Position numbers and translations under genes: made by a program. Shown here in pieces: positions 24,389-34,279 of a stretch of 64,000 nt of DNA. Location: positions 27,083-91,082 of the forward strand of contig JASEGJ010000003.1 in NCBI GenBank assembly GCA_030018135.1, given 5' to 3'. This stretch comes from Candidatus Hodarchaeaceae archaeon. Lineage in GTDB: Archaea > Hadarchaeota > Hadarchaeia > Hadarchaeales > Hadarchaeaceae. Within the stretch, counting starts at the first letter, position 1. Every line of letters starts with the position of its first letter. The notes below the pieces were generated by a model. The model was not told the origin of the DNA. It did not search any database and saw only the letters and a program-made list of their open reading frames with translations.

Positions 24389-25000
24389 GTGCTATCCAAA
24401 AGGATCAAGATATTCGTCCTTCTTGGGTTCACATTTATAGCGATAAACAAATTCACGTTAAGCCGATTTAGCCCCCTCCCAAATCTTGAGATGATAATTC
24501 CGACCATCTGCGTCATGGGCTGCTTTCCGCTCTATTGCGGCGGGGGCAAGTTCTGGGGTCTTTTGATGAGATATTTTGGGGTAGTGGCATTGGTCAGCGT
24601 GTTCTTGGCGGATTTGTGGGTCTGGGGTTTCCGCTCGATATATGCCTTTACCTGGTCGGGGTTCGTAATTTGCTGGTTTTTCGCCGCGCGCAGGAAGCTC
24701 TTCATGTTCGGTAGATTCAAACACCTGCTCTGGCACTCGATGCTGACAACCGCGGTCGCCATCATAATGTTTGATATCTACACCTGTTTTGGTTGGGCAT
24801 TTCTGACGGGGGCTAGGACCCTTGCAGGGCTAACGGCAGTTTTCCTCGCCCAAATACCCTTCACTCTGTACCATCTCTCCTCCCTGACGTTCGTTCCGCC
24901 TTTAGTCGGGTTGGCTAAGTTGTTGATCAGGGTTAGAGTTCCAGTTCCAGCGGCAGTTCCCATGGCGATGAAAATTCGGACCGCTCAGGGAAGGGGGTGA
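24389..25000 (+). CDS. Membrane protein, probable ECF-type substrate-binding subunit
   Basis: About 203 residues from the GTG at 24389, with six hydrophobic segments. The start is uncertain: the frame is open back into eL41, a GTG at 24287 is another candidate, and the good GAGGAGG at 24336 has no standard start codon behind it. The segments ICVMGCFPLYCGGGKFWG, SIYAFTWSGFVICWFFAARR and LTTAVAIIMFDIYTCFGWAF give an S-component-like layout. A DUF4430 gene follows by 6 bp; this pairing is common in corrinoid or vitamin uptake loci. Substrate and family are inferred. Confidence 0.6.
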   Translation: MLSKRIKIFVLLGFTFIAINKFTLSRFSPLPNLEMIIPTICVMGCFPLYCGGGKFWGLLMRYFGVVALVSVFLADLWVWGFRSIYAFTWSGFVICWFFAARRKLFMFGRFKHLLWHSMLTTAVAIIMFDIYTCFGWAFLTGARTLAGLTAVFLAQIPFTLYHLSSLTFVPPLVGLAKLLIRVRVPVPAAVPMAMKIRTAQGRG

Positions 25001-25006
25001 ATTGAA

Positions 25007-25420
25007 TTGGGCATCAAAGTCTTAGCCTTTGGCATCCTATCGGCGGCGATATTGGCAGGGGCGATGTTCCAAATTGGCAGCATGTATGGCTCTAAGGGAA
25101 CGGAAACGGTTGGCAGCGTGTCCATCCGCGTCATCGTGGTGCAACCAGGAGAGAACCAATTGTTAAAAAATGAAAACGTGAGGATCTCGACAGGAACCAC
25201 GGTTTTCGAGGTGCTGGACCGAGTTGCGGATGTGGGTTATAAAAAATACCCAGGGGTGGGCAAATTTGTGATCTCCATCGACAACGTGGAGCAAACCCCC
25301 GACAAATGGTGGCTCTACCAGGTGAACGGGGTCTACCCAAATATCGCGTCGGATAGGTATGCCGTGATGGACGGGGACAACATCCTCTGGGAGTTCACCT
25401 CGGAATGGCCCACCTTCTGA
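25007..25420 (+). CDS. DUF4430-domain secreted/anchored protein
   Basis: A 137-residue protein with a TTG start. Residues 4-25 form a hydrophobic signal or anchor segment, so the rest is probably extracellular. The domain holds ISTGTTVFEVLDRVADVGY, then VEQTPDKWWLYQVNGVYP and ILWEFTSEW, the typical DUF4430 pattern (related to the beta-grasp part of transcobalamin/intrinsic factor). With the preceding membrane protein it probably captures a small molecule, perhaps a corrinoid; this is inference. Confidence 0.8.
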   Translation: MGIKVLAFGILSAAILAGAMFQIGSMYGSKGTETVGSVSIRVIVVQPGENQLLKNENVRISTGTTVFEVLDRVADVGYKKYPGVGKFVISIDNVEQTPDKWWLYQVNGVYPNIASDRYAVMDGDNILWEFTSEWPTF

Positions 25421-25440
25421 CGATTTTCAGACGGGCCCCG

Positions 25441-25983
25441 TTACGAAAGCCTTCTTGCCGCGGCCCTCGCCCCAGCCTCGGCTTTTGCTACATCTCCCCC
25501 TGTCCCGATTATGATGACGTCTCCTTCGCGAGGCTTAAAAATCTTCTTCAACTCGGAGCTGATTTCCTTGTTGACTTCTAGAAAGCCGTCCGGGAACTGA
25601 AGTTTGCCCGCCCTGAAGACGAGCACGGTAGCTCCATCGGCACCAGCTTTAATCGCCTCATCGCGTTGCTCCACGCCCCGCCTAACCTTTGCTGCAGCAT
25701 TTCTGACGATTATCGCGACATCGACCTCGCCGACCGTTAAATCTCCAGCATCGATTTGCGCGCATTTGAACGCCTTTCCGAGTTCGCGCCTGCCCTTCTC
25801 AGTTATCGAGTGACCGCCCCTGCCCGAAGTTATTAGCCCACGTTTTTTCAGGCGGTTTAGGATCGTGCGCATACTGCCCTCGCCTATGCCAAGTTTCCCC
25901 GCCAATCTCTTGCGCCCCAGCGCCTTTTGCTCGGCGATGAGTTCTAGCGCCATGCGAACTTGGACCTCGGCGAAGTGCGGCAT
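25441..25983 (-). CDS. HTH regulator with DUF4443-like sensor domain
   Basis: About 180 residues. The N-terminal winged helix (AGKLGIGEGSMRTILNRLKK and GLITSGRGGHSITEKGRREL) is followed by a C-terminal alpha/beta domain with VDVAIIVRNAAAKVRRGVE and a terminal IIIGTGGDVAKAEAGA. This is the DUF4443-type domain found in archaeal regulators. I take the ATG at 25983; TTG at 26001, directly after argF, is the alternative. As the last gene of the arginine operon it may control arginine or nitrogen metabolism. Confidence 0.75.
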   Translation of the reverse strand: MPHFAEVQVRMALELIAEQKALGRKRLAGKLGIGEGSMRTILNRLKKRGLITSGRGGHSITEKGRRELGKAFKCAQIDAGDLTVGEVDVAIIVRNAAAKVRRGVEQRDEAIKAGADGATVLVFRAGKLQFPDGFLEVNKEISSELKKIFKPREGDVIIIGTGGDVAKAEAGARAAARRLS

Positions 25984-26002
25984 TGGCCCTGTGGCGGGCA
26001 AG

Positions 26003-26926
26003 CTACATCACCACGCAGAGGATTGCTTTCTGGGAATGCAGCCTGTTCTCAGCTTGGTCGAAGACGACCGAGTGAGGCCCGTCTATTACCTCAGCGGTAA
26101 CCTCTTCTCCGCGATGGGCGGGTAGGCAATGCATGAAGATTACGTCCTCCTTCGCATGTTTCAGAAGGCCGGCGTTAACTTGGTAGCCCTTGAAGTCCTT
26201 CATCCTCCTCTCTCGCTCCGCCTCGTGGCCCATCGAGACGAACACATCGGTGTAAATTACATCCGCCCCCTTGACCGCTTTTTTTGGGTCGTTGAGGATT
26301 TCGAGCTTAACCCCGCTGCGCTTGGCATTCTTCTGCGCCTGTTCCACTATTTCGGCGTTCGGTTCATATCCCTTCGGGCACGCGACTGAAATGTTCATGC
26401 CGACGAGCGTACACGCGAGCAGCAGCGAGTTGCACACGTTGTTGCCGTCTCCGACCCAAGCTAGCTTCAGGCCCTCCAGCCCGCCCTTCTTTTCCCTGAT
26501 CGTCTGGAGGTCCGCGAGCGTCTGGCAGGGGTGGAGCAGCTCGGTGAGGCCATTTATCACCGGCACGCTCGAATTTCGCGCCAGCTCGACAACATCCTCA
26601 TGCTTGAATAACCTAGCCATCACCGCATCGACGTAGCGTGAAAGCGTTCTGGCCGTGTCGGCGATGGTTTCTCCTCGCCCAAGTTGAAGGTCGCCGGTGC
26701 CCAAGTAAATCGCGTGCCCACCCAGCTGGGTCATCGCGGCCTCGAAGCTGACACGTGTCCTCGTTGATGGCTTGGCGAATATCATACCAAGCGTCTTGCC
26801 GTGGAGCACCTCATGGGGTTCGCCCCTGCGCAGCTTCTGCTTGAGTTCGTCCGCCTTGTCGAGCAGAGCAATGATCTCCTCAGGGCTTAAATCCTGAGGC
26901 GACAGGAGATGTCTTCCCTTCAGCAT
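26003..26926 (-). CDS. argF: Ornithine carbamoyltransferase
   Basis: A 307-residue enzyme forming citrulline from ornithine and carbamoyl phosphate. The carbamoyl-phosphate motif is STRTRVSF (about 56-63). [12 protein letters not shown] and [13 protein letters not shown] are signatures of ornithine rather than aspartate carbamoyltransferase. The start overlaps the argD stop by 7 bp. Length is standard. Confidence 0.97.
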   Translation of the reverse strand: MLKGRHLLSPQDLSPEEIIALLDKADELKQKLRRGEPHEVLHGKTLGMIFAKPSTRTRVSFEAAMTQLGGHAIYLGTGDLQLGRGETIADTARTLSRYVDAVMARLFKHEDVVELARNSSVPVINGLTELLHPCQTLADLQTIREKKGGLEGLKLAWVGDGNNVCNSLLLACTLVGMNISVACPKGYEPNAEIVEQAQKNAKRSGVKLEILNDPKKAVKGADVIYTDVFVSMGHEAERERRMKDFKGYQVNAGLLKHAKEDVIFMHCLPAHRGEEVTAEVIDGPHSVVFDQAENRLHSQKAILCVVM

Positions 26927-28110
26927 TTCCCCACCTCCGTCAGGATTTGGTCGAGCTCCTTAATTAGGCGATCTACGTGTTTGCGTTCGACTATGAGGGG
27001 CGGCACGAACCTTAGAACTTTGTCAGCCGTGCAGTTTATCAATAAACCCCTCTCCCTTGCCTTTGCCACCGCCGCATCTGCGATCTGCTTACTTGAAAGT
27101 TCCATCCCGAGCATGAGCCCAAGCCCTCGAACGTCGAGCACGCAGTCATGTTTGTCCTTTAACTCGAGCAAGCGCTTCTTGAAATATTTGCCGATCCTCG
27201 CGACGCGCTTGGGGAGCTTCAGCCGCAGCATGGTCTTGATCACCGCCTTCGAAGCCTCGCATGCGAGGGGGTTGCCGCCAAAGGTTGAGGCGTGATCGCC
27301 CGGGGAGAATGAAGCCATAACGTCGCCCTTGGCGCCGAAGCAACCTATCGGGAAGCCCCCTCCGAGAGCCTTTGCCATCGTTACAATATCGGGAGTTACC
27401 CCCCAATTCTGGCAGGCGAACCATCGCCCTGTTCGTCCCATGCCCGTCTGGATCTCGTCGCAGATCAGGAGGATGCCCCGCTCATCACAGAGCTTTCTGA
27501 GCCCGGGCAGGAAATCGTCGGAGGCAACGTTTATCCCCCCTTCCCCTTGGACGGGCTCGACGATCACCGCGGCGGTTTGATCGGTCGTCGCCTTCTCCAC
27601 GGCCGCAAGGTCGTTGAACGGCACGAAATCGAAGACCTTGGGGATCAGCGCCGCATAGGGCTCACGATAGGAGGCGTGCCAAGTTGCCCCTACTGTAGAT
27701 GCCGTCCTGCCGTGGAACGAGCCTTCCATGGCTATGATGCGTTGGCGCTTCGTGTGTTTGACCGCGAGCTTGAAGGAGCCCTCGACGGCCTCAGCGCCGG
27801 AATTGCAGAAGAAGAACTTGTCTATACCCTGAGGAGCGACTTGAGCGAGCAGTCCAGCTAGTTCAGCCTGCGGTTGGATGTAGTAGAGGTTTGAAACGTG
27901 CATCAGTTTCTTAGCCTGCGTAGAAATCGCTTTTATGATTGCCGGATGGCAATGACCCAGAGCACAAACCGCTATTCCACCGACGAAGTCGAGGTATTTC
28001 TTTCCCTCGATGTCGCGGACGAACATTCCCTTGCCTTCGACGAGGCAAAGGGGCTGGCGTCTGTAGGTCTGGGCGACGTAGCGCCCGTCTAACTCTTGAA
28101 TGCGATGCAT
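26920..28110 (-). CDS. argD: Acetylornithine aminotransferase
   Basis: A 396-residue class III PLP aminotransferase. It converts N-acetylglutamate semialdehyde to N-acetylornithine with glutamate as amino donor. [17 protein letters not shown] and [10 protein letters not shown] bind [18 protein letters not shown] holds the aspartate and the Schiff-base lysine is in [13 protein letters not shown]. The stop-to-start spacing to argB is zero or nearly so. Dual use in lysine synthesis (LysJ) cannot be excluded, but no lysW is present here. Confidence 0.95.
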   Translation of the reverse strand: MHRIQELDGRYVAQTYRRQPLCLVEGKGMFVRDIEGKKYLDFVGGIAVCALGHCHPAIIKAISTQAKKLMHVSNLYYIQPQAELAGLLAQVAPQGIDKFFFCNSGAEAVEGSFKLAVKHTKRQRIIAMEGSFHGRTASTVGATWHASYREPYAALIPKVFDFVPFNDLAAVEKATTDQTAAVIVEPVQGEGGINVASDDFLPGLRKLCDERGILLICDEIQTGMGRTGRWFACQNWGVTPDIVTMAKALGGGFPIGCFGAKGDVMASFSPGDHASTFGGNPLACEASKAVIKTMLRLKLPKRVARIGKYFKKRLLELKDKHDCVLDVRGLGLMLGMELSSKQIADAAVAKARERGLLINCTADKVLRFVPPLIVERKHVDRLIKELDQILTEVGKC

Positions 28111-28995
28111 TCATTGCCCTCGTTCGATCATCGTACCTATACCGCTCTCAGTCAAGATCTCGAGCAAGAGGACATGAGGCATGGTGCCTTTGAGAATGTG
28201 GCACCGCTCGACGCCGCTCTGTATGGCCTTCAGACAAGCATCGACCTTGGGTATCATACCCTTCTTGATCACCCCATCCTGTATGAGCTTCCGCGCCTCG
28301 TCAACTGTCAACACCGAAATTAAGGTTTTTTCATCGTTTGGGTCTCGCATAACCCCAACGACATCCGTGAGCAGGATGAGCTTTTTTGCATGCATGGCCC
28401 CGGCGAGTTCGGCGGCGGTGATGTCGGCGTTTATGTTTAAACTGTGACCTTCGGCATCCACACCGATTGGCGTGATCACCGGGATGCAGCCCCCTTTGAT
28501 CAAGTTATGGATGATGGTCGGGTCGATCTTTTCCACCTCTCCGACGAGCCCGAGGTCGACTTCAACTTCCTTTCCCTTGCTTGTGGTCATCTTGTGGATG
28601 AGCTTGCGCGCGCGGATGAGGTTCCCATCCATCCCGGAGATCCCGAAGGCTTTTCCCCCGTGGTGGTTGATCCCGAGGACTATCTGCTTGTTGATCTTCC
28701 CGGCGAGCTGTTCGTGCAGGATCTCCATCGTCCTCTCATCGGTGACGCGAAGCCCCTCGATGAACTTAGGCTTGATCCCCAGCTTGCGCATTTCCTCGCT
28801 TATCTCCGGGCCGCCTCCGTGGACCACCACTATCTTCATCCCAAAGAGGTTGAGGAGGACTACATCTTGGAGGAGGGTATCGAGCATCTTTTCGCCCCCT
28901 AGCACGCTGCCGCCGATTTTGATGACGATGATTTTGCCGTGAAAGCGCTGAATGTAGGGTAGTGCCTCGAGCAATACCGACGCGCGATCTTGCAT
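28111..28995 (-). CDS. argB: Acetylglutamate kinase
   Basis: A 294-residue amino acid kinase that phosphorylates N-acetylglutamate. KIGGSVLG near the N terminus, VVHGGGPEISEEMRKLG, and LTDVVGVM with a KGGMIPK-like helix (IKKGMIPKVDA) are canonical. I choose the ATG at 28995, which has GTGGAGAT upstream; a GTG four codons earlier is possible. The 178 bp before it contain a promoter-like TTTTTAAGAAG and no gene, so argB-argD-argF may have their own promoter. Confidence 0.95.
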   Translation of the reverse strand: MQDRASVLLEALPYIQRFHGKIIVIKIGGSVLGGEKMLDTLLQDVVLLNLFGMKIVVVHGGGPEISEEMRKLGIKPKFIEGLRVTDERTMEILHEQLAGKINKQIVLGINHHGGKAFGISGMDGNLIRARKLIHKMTTSKGKEVEVDLGLVGEVEKIDPTIIHNLIKGGCIPVITPIGVDAEGHSLNINADITAAELAGAMHAKKLILLTDVVGVMRDPNDEKTLISVLTVDEARKLIQDGVIKKGMIPKVDACLKAIQSGVERCHILKGTMPHVLLLEILTESGIGTMIERGQ

Positions 28996-29173
28996 CTTTA
29001 TCTCCACAATTTCACTTCATTGTTATGTATCTTCTTAAAAACATTTGTAAACGACGTAAGCGTCAAAGTAAAAATCTTGATCGCTGGATCGATGTTTTTC
29101 TAGGCACGCACAGCTGTGAAGTTAGGGGAAATTGGTTATTTTTTAGATTCTCAAGCAATCTTGGTGAACCTCA

Positions 29174-30406
29174 TCAGGTGGTGTACCTCGAGTTTATCCT
29201 CACGTAGTCATAGGTCAGGTCGCATCCCCACGCGACTGCCTCGGCCTTCCCCGCGGCCAAGTCCACATGGACCTCGATCTCCCGACAGCGCATTATGTCG
29301 CGCGCTCGCTCGAGGGCTCGCCTTGGCTTGGGCTTGCCCCGTTCGACTAGGTTGACCCGCCCACGATCGCTCACAAACTCCAGGCTGATCTTGGACGGAT
29401 CGAAGGAAGCTCCGGAGTACCCGAGCGCGGCGATCACGCGGCCCCAATTTGGATCTCGGCCAAAGACGGCGGCCTTAACGAGGTTCGAGCCAGCCACAGC
29501 GAGGGCCGCTCGACGTGCGTCCCCCTCGTTGCGCGCGTTTTTTACCCGTACCTCGATTAGGTGGGCCGCGCCTTCCCCATCCCTCACGATCATGCGCGCG
29601 AGTTCGATGAGCACATAGTCCAAACCGGATTGGAACATTTTGTCGATGTGTTTGATGGTTATCGGGCGATTTTTCGCGCGCCCATTTGCCATGATCAATA
29701 CCATATCATTTGTGCTTGTATCGTCATCGACGGTGATCATGTTAAAGCTCCGCTCAACGGAGTTTTGGAGCGCAGCTCTCAAGGCAGCCGGGGTCACCGT
29801 GGCATCGGTCACGATCAATGCCAACATGGTTGCAACCCTCATCCGCGGTCGGATCATGCCTGCGCCCTTGGCTACCCCAGCGATGTTGATCGTCGTGCCG
29901 TCCTCCAGGTTAACTCTGATCGCGATTTCCTTTGGAAATGTATCGGTCGTCATGATGGCCCTTGCGGCGTTCAAGCTCGCCTCGCGTGAGCTGGAGAGCT
30001 CCTCGACTGCTGCCCTGATACCTGCCTCTATTCGACGCATGGGGAGACGCATTCCTATGAGGCCAGTCGACGCAACGGCGAGGTCATTCGAGCGCAGCTT
30101 GAGAAGCTTGGCAGCGAGCCGTGCCATCTGGCGCGCGTCCCGTATCCCCTGCTTGCCGGTGTATGCATTCGCGTTGCCGCTGTTAGCGACCACCGCCGCG
30201 AGCTTGCCGTCCTTGAGGTGCTCCATTGTAACCAAAAGCGGCGCACCCCTGACTAGGTTGGTTGTAAAGGAGCCAGCAGCCGGCACCGGGCCATCCTCGC
30301 TCACCAGCATCATGATGTCCAAGCCGCGCCGCTTGACGTTTGCCCTAACCCCCGCCGCCAAAAAGCCAGGCACTGCGGTTAAGCCGCCCTCCAGCACGGT
30401 GATCAT
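29174..30406 (-). CDS. argJ: Glutamate N-acetyltransferase/ornithine acetyltransferase
   Basis: A 410-residue ArgJ. It recycles the acetyl group from acetylornithine to glutamate and, in bifunctional forms, also acetylates glutamate from acetyl-CoA. The self-cleavage site is the Thr of VATMLAL (about residue 185), inside KGAGMIRPRMRVATML; GNANAYTG and DPNWGRVIAALGYSG are further signatures. It implies the economical cyclic arginine pathway without ArgE. It starts 8 bp after argC. Confidence 0.95.
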   Translation of the reverse strand: MITVLEGGLTAVPGFLAAGVRANVKRRGLDIMMLVSEDGPVPAAGSFTTNLVRGAPLLVTMEHLKDGKLAAVVANSGNANAYTGKQGIRDARQMARLAAKLLKLRSNDLAVASTGLIGMRLPMRRIEAGIRAAVEELSSSREASLNAARAIMTTDTFPKEIAIRVNLEDGTTINIAGVAKGAGMIRPRMRVATMLALIVTDATVTPAALRAALQNSVERSFNMITVDDDTSTNDMVLIMANGRAKNRPITIKHIDKMFQSGLDYVLIELARMIVRDGEGAAHLIEVRVKNARNEGDARRAALAVAGSNLVKAAVFGRDPNWGRVIAALGYSGASFDPSKISLEFVSDRGRVNLVERGKPKPRRALERARDIMRCREIEVHVDLAAGKAEAVAWGCDLTYDYVRINSRYTT

Positions 30407-30414
30407 GGCTTCAC

Positions 30415-31443
30415 CTATGGGCGTAGCGGCGGGGTTTCCAAGCCCCTCGCCTCATCGATGCCGAACATCAGATTCATGTTTTGGATCGCCTGACCGGATG
30501 CGCCCTTGATGAGGTTATCGATCGTAGATACCACCACAAGCCTTTTCCCCTCGGCGTCGCATTCGACCCCGACATCGCAGTAATTCGACCCCGCGACGAA
30601 GTTGACCTGCGGCAGATCTTCCAGCACGCGCACAAAGCGCTCGCCGCGGTAAAACTCTTGATAGAGCTTGAGCACCCTCTCCTTAAACATTGGCTCACGA
30701 GCGAACACGTGCATGGTAGATAGGATGCCTCGCACGATCGGTATGAGGTGCGGGGTGAAGAATGCCTTGATTTCCCGTCCGGCGAGTTTACTCAGCTCCT
30801 GATCTATTTCGGGGCCGTGGCGATGGGTCGTCACTGCATAGGCGCGGACATTTGAGCCGCAGGTGGGGTGATGGGTAATTTCGCCGGGTGCGGCCCCGGC
30901 TCCAGAGGTGCCGCTCTTGGCATCGATCACTATATGTCCAAGATCGACGAGATGTCCCTTGACGAGCGGCGCTAAACCCAGGACGGCGGCAGTTGGATAG
31001 CAGCCGGGGTTGGCGACGAGTTCGGCCCCCTTTATTTCATCGCGGTAGAGCTCCGGCAATCCGTAGACCGCTTTAAGGTGCGGGCTCTCGTGTTTGACGT
31101 AGTGCCGTTCAAACACCTTGGGGTCGTCGAACCTATAGTCGGCACTAAGGTCGACCACTTTCGCACCGCCCTCTAAAAGCTTTGGGACAAACTTCATAGC
31201 AATCCCATGTGGCGTGGCGGTGAACACGACATCAGCTGCTTTACCTATCTTTGCATAGTCTGGCTCAGCTATGGTTAAATCAACCAATCCCCGCAAGTTT
31301 GGGTGTACCCTGTGTAATGGCTGACCGGCGTTTTTAATGTCATACGCACCGACGAGATTTACATCCGGATGGTTCGCCAGAAGCCTGAACAGCTCGCCCC
31401 CAGCATATCCAGATGCCCCGATGACGGCAGCGGTTATCGTCAA
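30415..31443 (-). CDS. argC: N-acetyl-gamma-glutamyl-phosphate reductase
   Basis: A 342-residue NADPH-dependent reductase. The nucleotide motif is GASGYAGGELFRLL and the catalytic Cys lies in NPGCYPTAAVLG; the His of GTSGAGAAPGE...HRHGPEI region completes the site. The full-length form (about 340) is the common one. It overlaps the argH stop by 4 bp (ATGA-type). Confidence 0.95.
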   Translation of the reverse strand: MTITAAVIGASGYAGGELFRLLANHPDVNLVGAYDIKNAGQPLHRVHPNLRGLVDLTIAEPDYAKIGKAADVVFTATPHGIAMKFVPKLLEGGAKVVDLSADYRFDDPKVFERHYVKHESPHLKAVYGLPELYRDEIKGAELVANPGCYPTAAVLGLAPLVKGHLVDLGHIVIDAKSGTSGAGAAPGEITHHPTCGSNVRAYAVTTHRHGPEIDQELSKLAGREIKAFFTPHLIPIVRGILSTMHVFAREPMFKERVLKLYQEFYRGERFVRVLEDLPQVNFVAGSNYCDVGVECDAEGKRLVVVSTIDNLIKGASGQAIQNMNLMFGIDEARGLETPPLRP

Positions 31444-32921
31444 CGCACCCTTCTCCTCACGTCTTTCAACAGTTTTGTCTCCGCCTTTGCAATCGCCCTC
31501 GCTCGTGCGCGCACCAGCTTTTCCCTGTTTTTAACGGCTCTCCTTAGTTGATTTATTTGCCCTTTTATCACCTTCGGCGCAGGTCCACCGAGCGTGCCTC
31601 GAGCCTCCACGCATTTTTCGGCATCCCAAGCTTCTTTAAACTCCTTTTCTGTGAGCGAGATTCCCTTGCCGAGGATCTCGCGGCATGCCGCCTGCAAATC
31701 CTCGATGCTTAATGCCCGCGGGGATTTGTGCTCTTTCACGGCCCGAGCGACCATTCGGCCAACTACCGCGTGCGCGTCCCTGAACGCCAACCCAGCTCTG
31801 CGCACGAGCGTGTCGGCGAGTTCCGTTGCGGTGGCAAAGCTCATCTCTGCGCGCTCGCGCATGACCTCCGGCTTAGGCTCGATTGCACCCATGAGTTTTG
31901 ACATCGCCTTCAAGCTATCCCTTGTCTGGTCGATGGCGTCCCAAAGCAGGGGAGTGAGATCCTGGAGGTCCAAGTTATATGACTGCGGCAGGGCTTTCAT
32001 TACGGCCAATGCACCGACTAGGTTGCCGGTCAAGCGTCCTGCCTTCGCGCGGGCTATTTCTGCAACCACCGGGTTTTTCTTCTGAGGCATTATGCTGCTG
32101 GTCGCTGCAAACTCGTCGGGCATCTCGATCATGTCAAACTCGGCCGAACCCCAAAGCACGAGCTCATCAGCTAACCTGCTCACATTCACCATTGAAATGG
32201 CCAGAGCTGATATTGTCTGAAGGGCAAAGTCCCGACCACCGACGGCGTCGATGGTGTTCTCCAGGATGTGCTTAAAACCGAGCAACCGAGCGACACGCAT
32301 CCGATCGATGGGAAAGCTCGTTCCAGCCAAAGCGCAGGCGCCCATTGGACAGGAGCTGGCCTGTTCTAGCGCGTGCGAGAGGCGGTCCGCATCCCGGAGG
32401 AAAGCCGATGCATGGGCGACAAGGTAGTGGGCGAAGGTTGTTGGCTCCGCAACTTGGAGGTGGGTATAGCCGGGCATTATTGTCCTAGTGTTTTTTTCGG
32501 CGAGGGCTATCAAATTGCCTATCAGCTCGAGGAGCGCGGCCTGAACTTCCAAAAGGTCCTTTCGAAGGGTCATGCGAATGGCGGCGGCGACTTGGTCGTT
32601 ACGGCTCTTCGCCGTGTGAAGTTTACCTCCGACCTCCTCGTCGGTGGCCGCAATGACGAACTTCTCAACGGCCATGTGGATGTCCTCGAGCTCCGGCCGT
32701 AGCTCGAGGGCTTCCACGCCCCGCTCATGGAGTTCATGAAGCGCACGAAGTATTGCGGCGGCATCTTCCTCAGGGATTATACGGCGTTCAGCCAGCATGA
32801 TGATGTGCGCCATGTTGATCTGGACAACTGGCTTAAAAATCCGGACATCGGCCCGCATTGAGGAGGTGTACTCGCTGATCATCTCATCCGTCGGCGGCTT
32901 GAGGCGTCCTCTGCGCAACAT
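31440..32921 (-). CDS. argH: Argininosuccinate lyase
   Basis: A 493-residue fumarase/aspartase superfamily enzyme, cleaving argininosuccinate to arginine and fumarate. The superfamily signature is SSIMPQKKNPVVAE. SRNDQVAAAIRM and GYTHLQVAEPTT form other parts of the active site. The C-terminal extension after position 460 is Arg/Lys-rich. It is 39 bp downstream of argG. Confidence 0.95.
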   Translation of the reverse strand: MLRRGRLKPPTDEMISEYTSSMRADVRIFKPVVQINMAHIIMLAERRIIPEEDAAAILRALHELHERGVEALELRPELEDIHMAVEKFVIAATDEEVGGKLHTAKSRNDQVAAAIRMTLRKDLLEVQAALLELIGNLIALAEKNTRTIMPGYTHLQVAEPTTFAHYLVAHASAFLRDADRLSHALEQASSCPMGACALAGTSFPIDRMRVARLLGFKHILENTIDAVGGRDFALQTISALAISMVNVSRLADELVLWGSAEFDMIEMPDEFAATSSIMPQKKNPVVAEIARAKAGRLTGNLVGALAVMKALPQSYNLDLQDLTPLLWDAIDQTRDSLKAMSKLMGAIEPKPEVMRERAEMSFATATELADTLVRRAGLAFRDAHAVVGRMVARAVKEHKSPRALSIEDLQAACREILGKGISLTEKEFKEAWDAEKCVEARGTLGGPAPKVIKGQINQLRRAVKNREKLVRARARAIAKAETKLLKDVRRRVR

Positions 32922-32960
32922 CCTATCTCCCTCACTCTACTTTTACCACAACTTGTTTGA

Positions 32961-34142
32961 TCATCTACCCTTCTTTCTGGCACATGCAATTTTTTGTTGC
33001 AACCCATACAATTTTATGAACGCTTCCGCGTCGGCGCCTTTCCAACTTGCCATCTGTGCGTACCGTGCGACATCTTCGCGCACGAGGGAGTATGGGGATG
33101 AAACGCTTACCTGAATTGCACTCATGTGATCCAGTTTCATCACCGTTTCCCCCGTCACAACCTTTTGAGTTGAATCCATGAAGGCTTCTATGTCTCGCAC
33201 CAGTGGCTCATAAAACAAACCACGGTAAGACATGTCCGCATAGGTACTCTCTAGAGGGGTTTTGGTGGCAAGCTGGTGTCGCGTGAGCACAAGCCTTTCA
33301 AGCGCCCTGTGCGCCTCGATCAGCAGGAGCAAGCCCGGTGCTTCAAATGCCTGAAAACCTTTTATCCCAACCGTTTCGTCCTCCACGTAAAGTCCCCTTC
33401 CGTACCCGTGCGCCCCGGCCACCTCGTTCAACTTCTGGAGGATCTCTATTCCATGCATTTTCTTTCCGTCCAACGCGACGGGAACCCCTTTCTCGAAGGA
33501 AATTTTAACATATTCGGGTTCTCTTTTCCTTACTTTAGTTAACACCCATACTTCCTCACTTGGCTCCTTGTTTTCGTCTATTTCTGAGCCTGAAATAGTT
33601 CGCCCGAAAACATTTTCGTTGATGGTGTATTTTTTCGTCGCATTTTTCACGCTGAATCCTTTTTTCTCCAAATACTCTATTTCCTGCGGCCTTCTTATCC
33701 CGAGCTCTCGTATGGGCGCGATTATTTTAAGATCCGGAGCCAAGCACATCGTAGTTATGTCGATTCGCACTTGGTCATTTCCCGCCCCGGTGCATCCGTG
33801 CGCAACCGCGCTAGCTTTTTCCTCAGCCGCGATCTCGATTAGATGTTTTGCGATGGTATAGCGGTCGGAGCACATGAGGGGGTACACTCCCTCATACAAC
33901 GCGTTTGCCTTGATGATGTAAGAGATTATCTCGTCGAAGATTTCTTTTTTCGCATCGACAAAATAATGTTTTATTGCGCCCAACTTCTTTGAACGATTTT
34001 CGATGTACTTCAATTCTTCTTTACTCAGTCCACCAGTATCTACCGTTGCGGTAATCACGTCAAACTTTTTTTCTTTTAAGTAGAGCAAACAAAAACTCGT
34101 GTCTAAGCCACCAGAAAAAGCCAATACAACTTTTTCGGTCAT
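32961..34142 (-). CDS. argG: Argininosuccinate synthase
   Basis: A 393-residue N-type ATP pyrophosphatase joining citrulline and aspartate. The P-loop is AFSGGLDTSFCLL (8-20). The usual GCTGKGNDQVRFE motif appears here as GCTGAGNDQVRID, with Lys replaced by Ala, a change also seen in some archaeal homologs. A GGTGGGTGGA ribosome site precedes the ATG. It is the first gene of the arginine operon and shares a 137-bp divergent promoter region with the ferredoxin gene. Confidence 0.93.
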   Translation of the reverse strand: MTEKVVLAFSGGLDTSFCLLYLKEKKFDVITATVDTGGLSKEELKYIENRSKKLGAIKHYFVDAKKEIFDEIISYIIKANALYEGVYPLMCSDRYTIAKHLIEIAAEEKASAVAHGCTGAGNDQVRIDITTMCLAPDLKIIAPIRELGIRRPQEIEYLEKKGFSVKNATKKYTINENVFGRTISGSEIDENKEPSEEVWVLTKVRKREPEYVKISFEKGVPVALDGKKMHGIEILQKLNEVAGAHGYGRGLYVEDETVGIKGFQAFEAPGLLLLIEAHRALERLVLTRHQLATKTPLESTYADMSYRGLFYEPLVRDIEAFMDSTQKVVTGETVMKLDHMSAIQVSVSSPYSLVREDVARYAQMASWKGADAEAFIKLYGLQQKIACARKKGR

Positions 34143-34279
34143 TTACTCCACCCACCTACAATAGCGTCTCAGTTTTTATCACTATTTAGTTCGGGTATAT
34201 CAATAAATCTTTAATCATCCCGAAAGCTTTTTAGCAGCCGTTCTCCAATCGCTACGGTTGAAGTTCCACGGGTGCCTAG

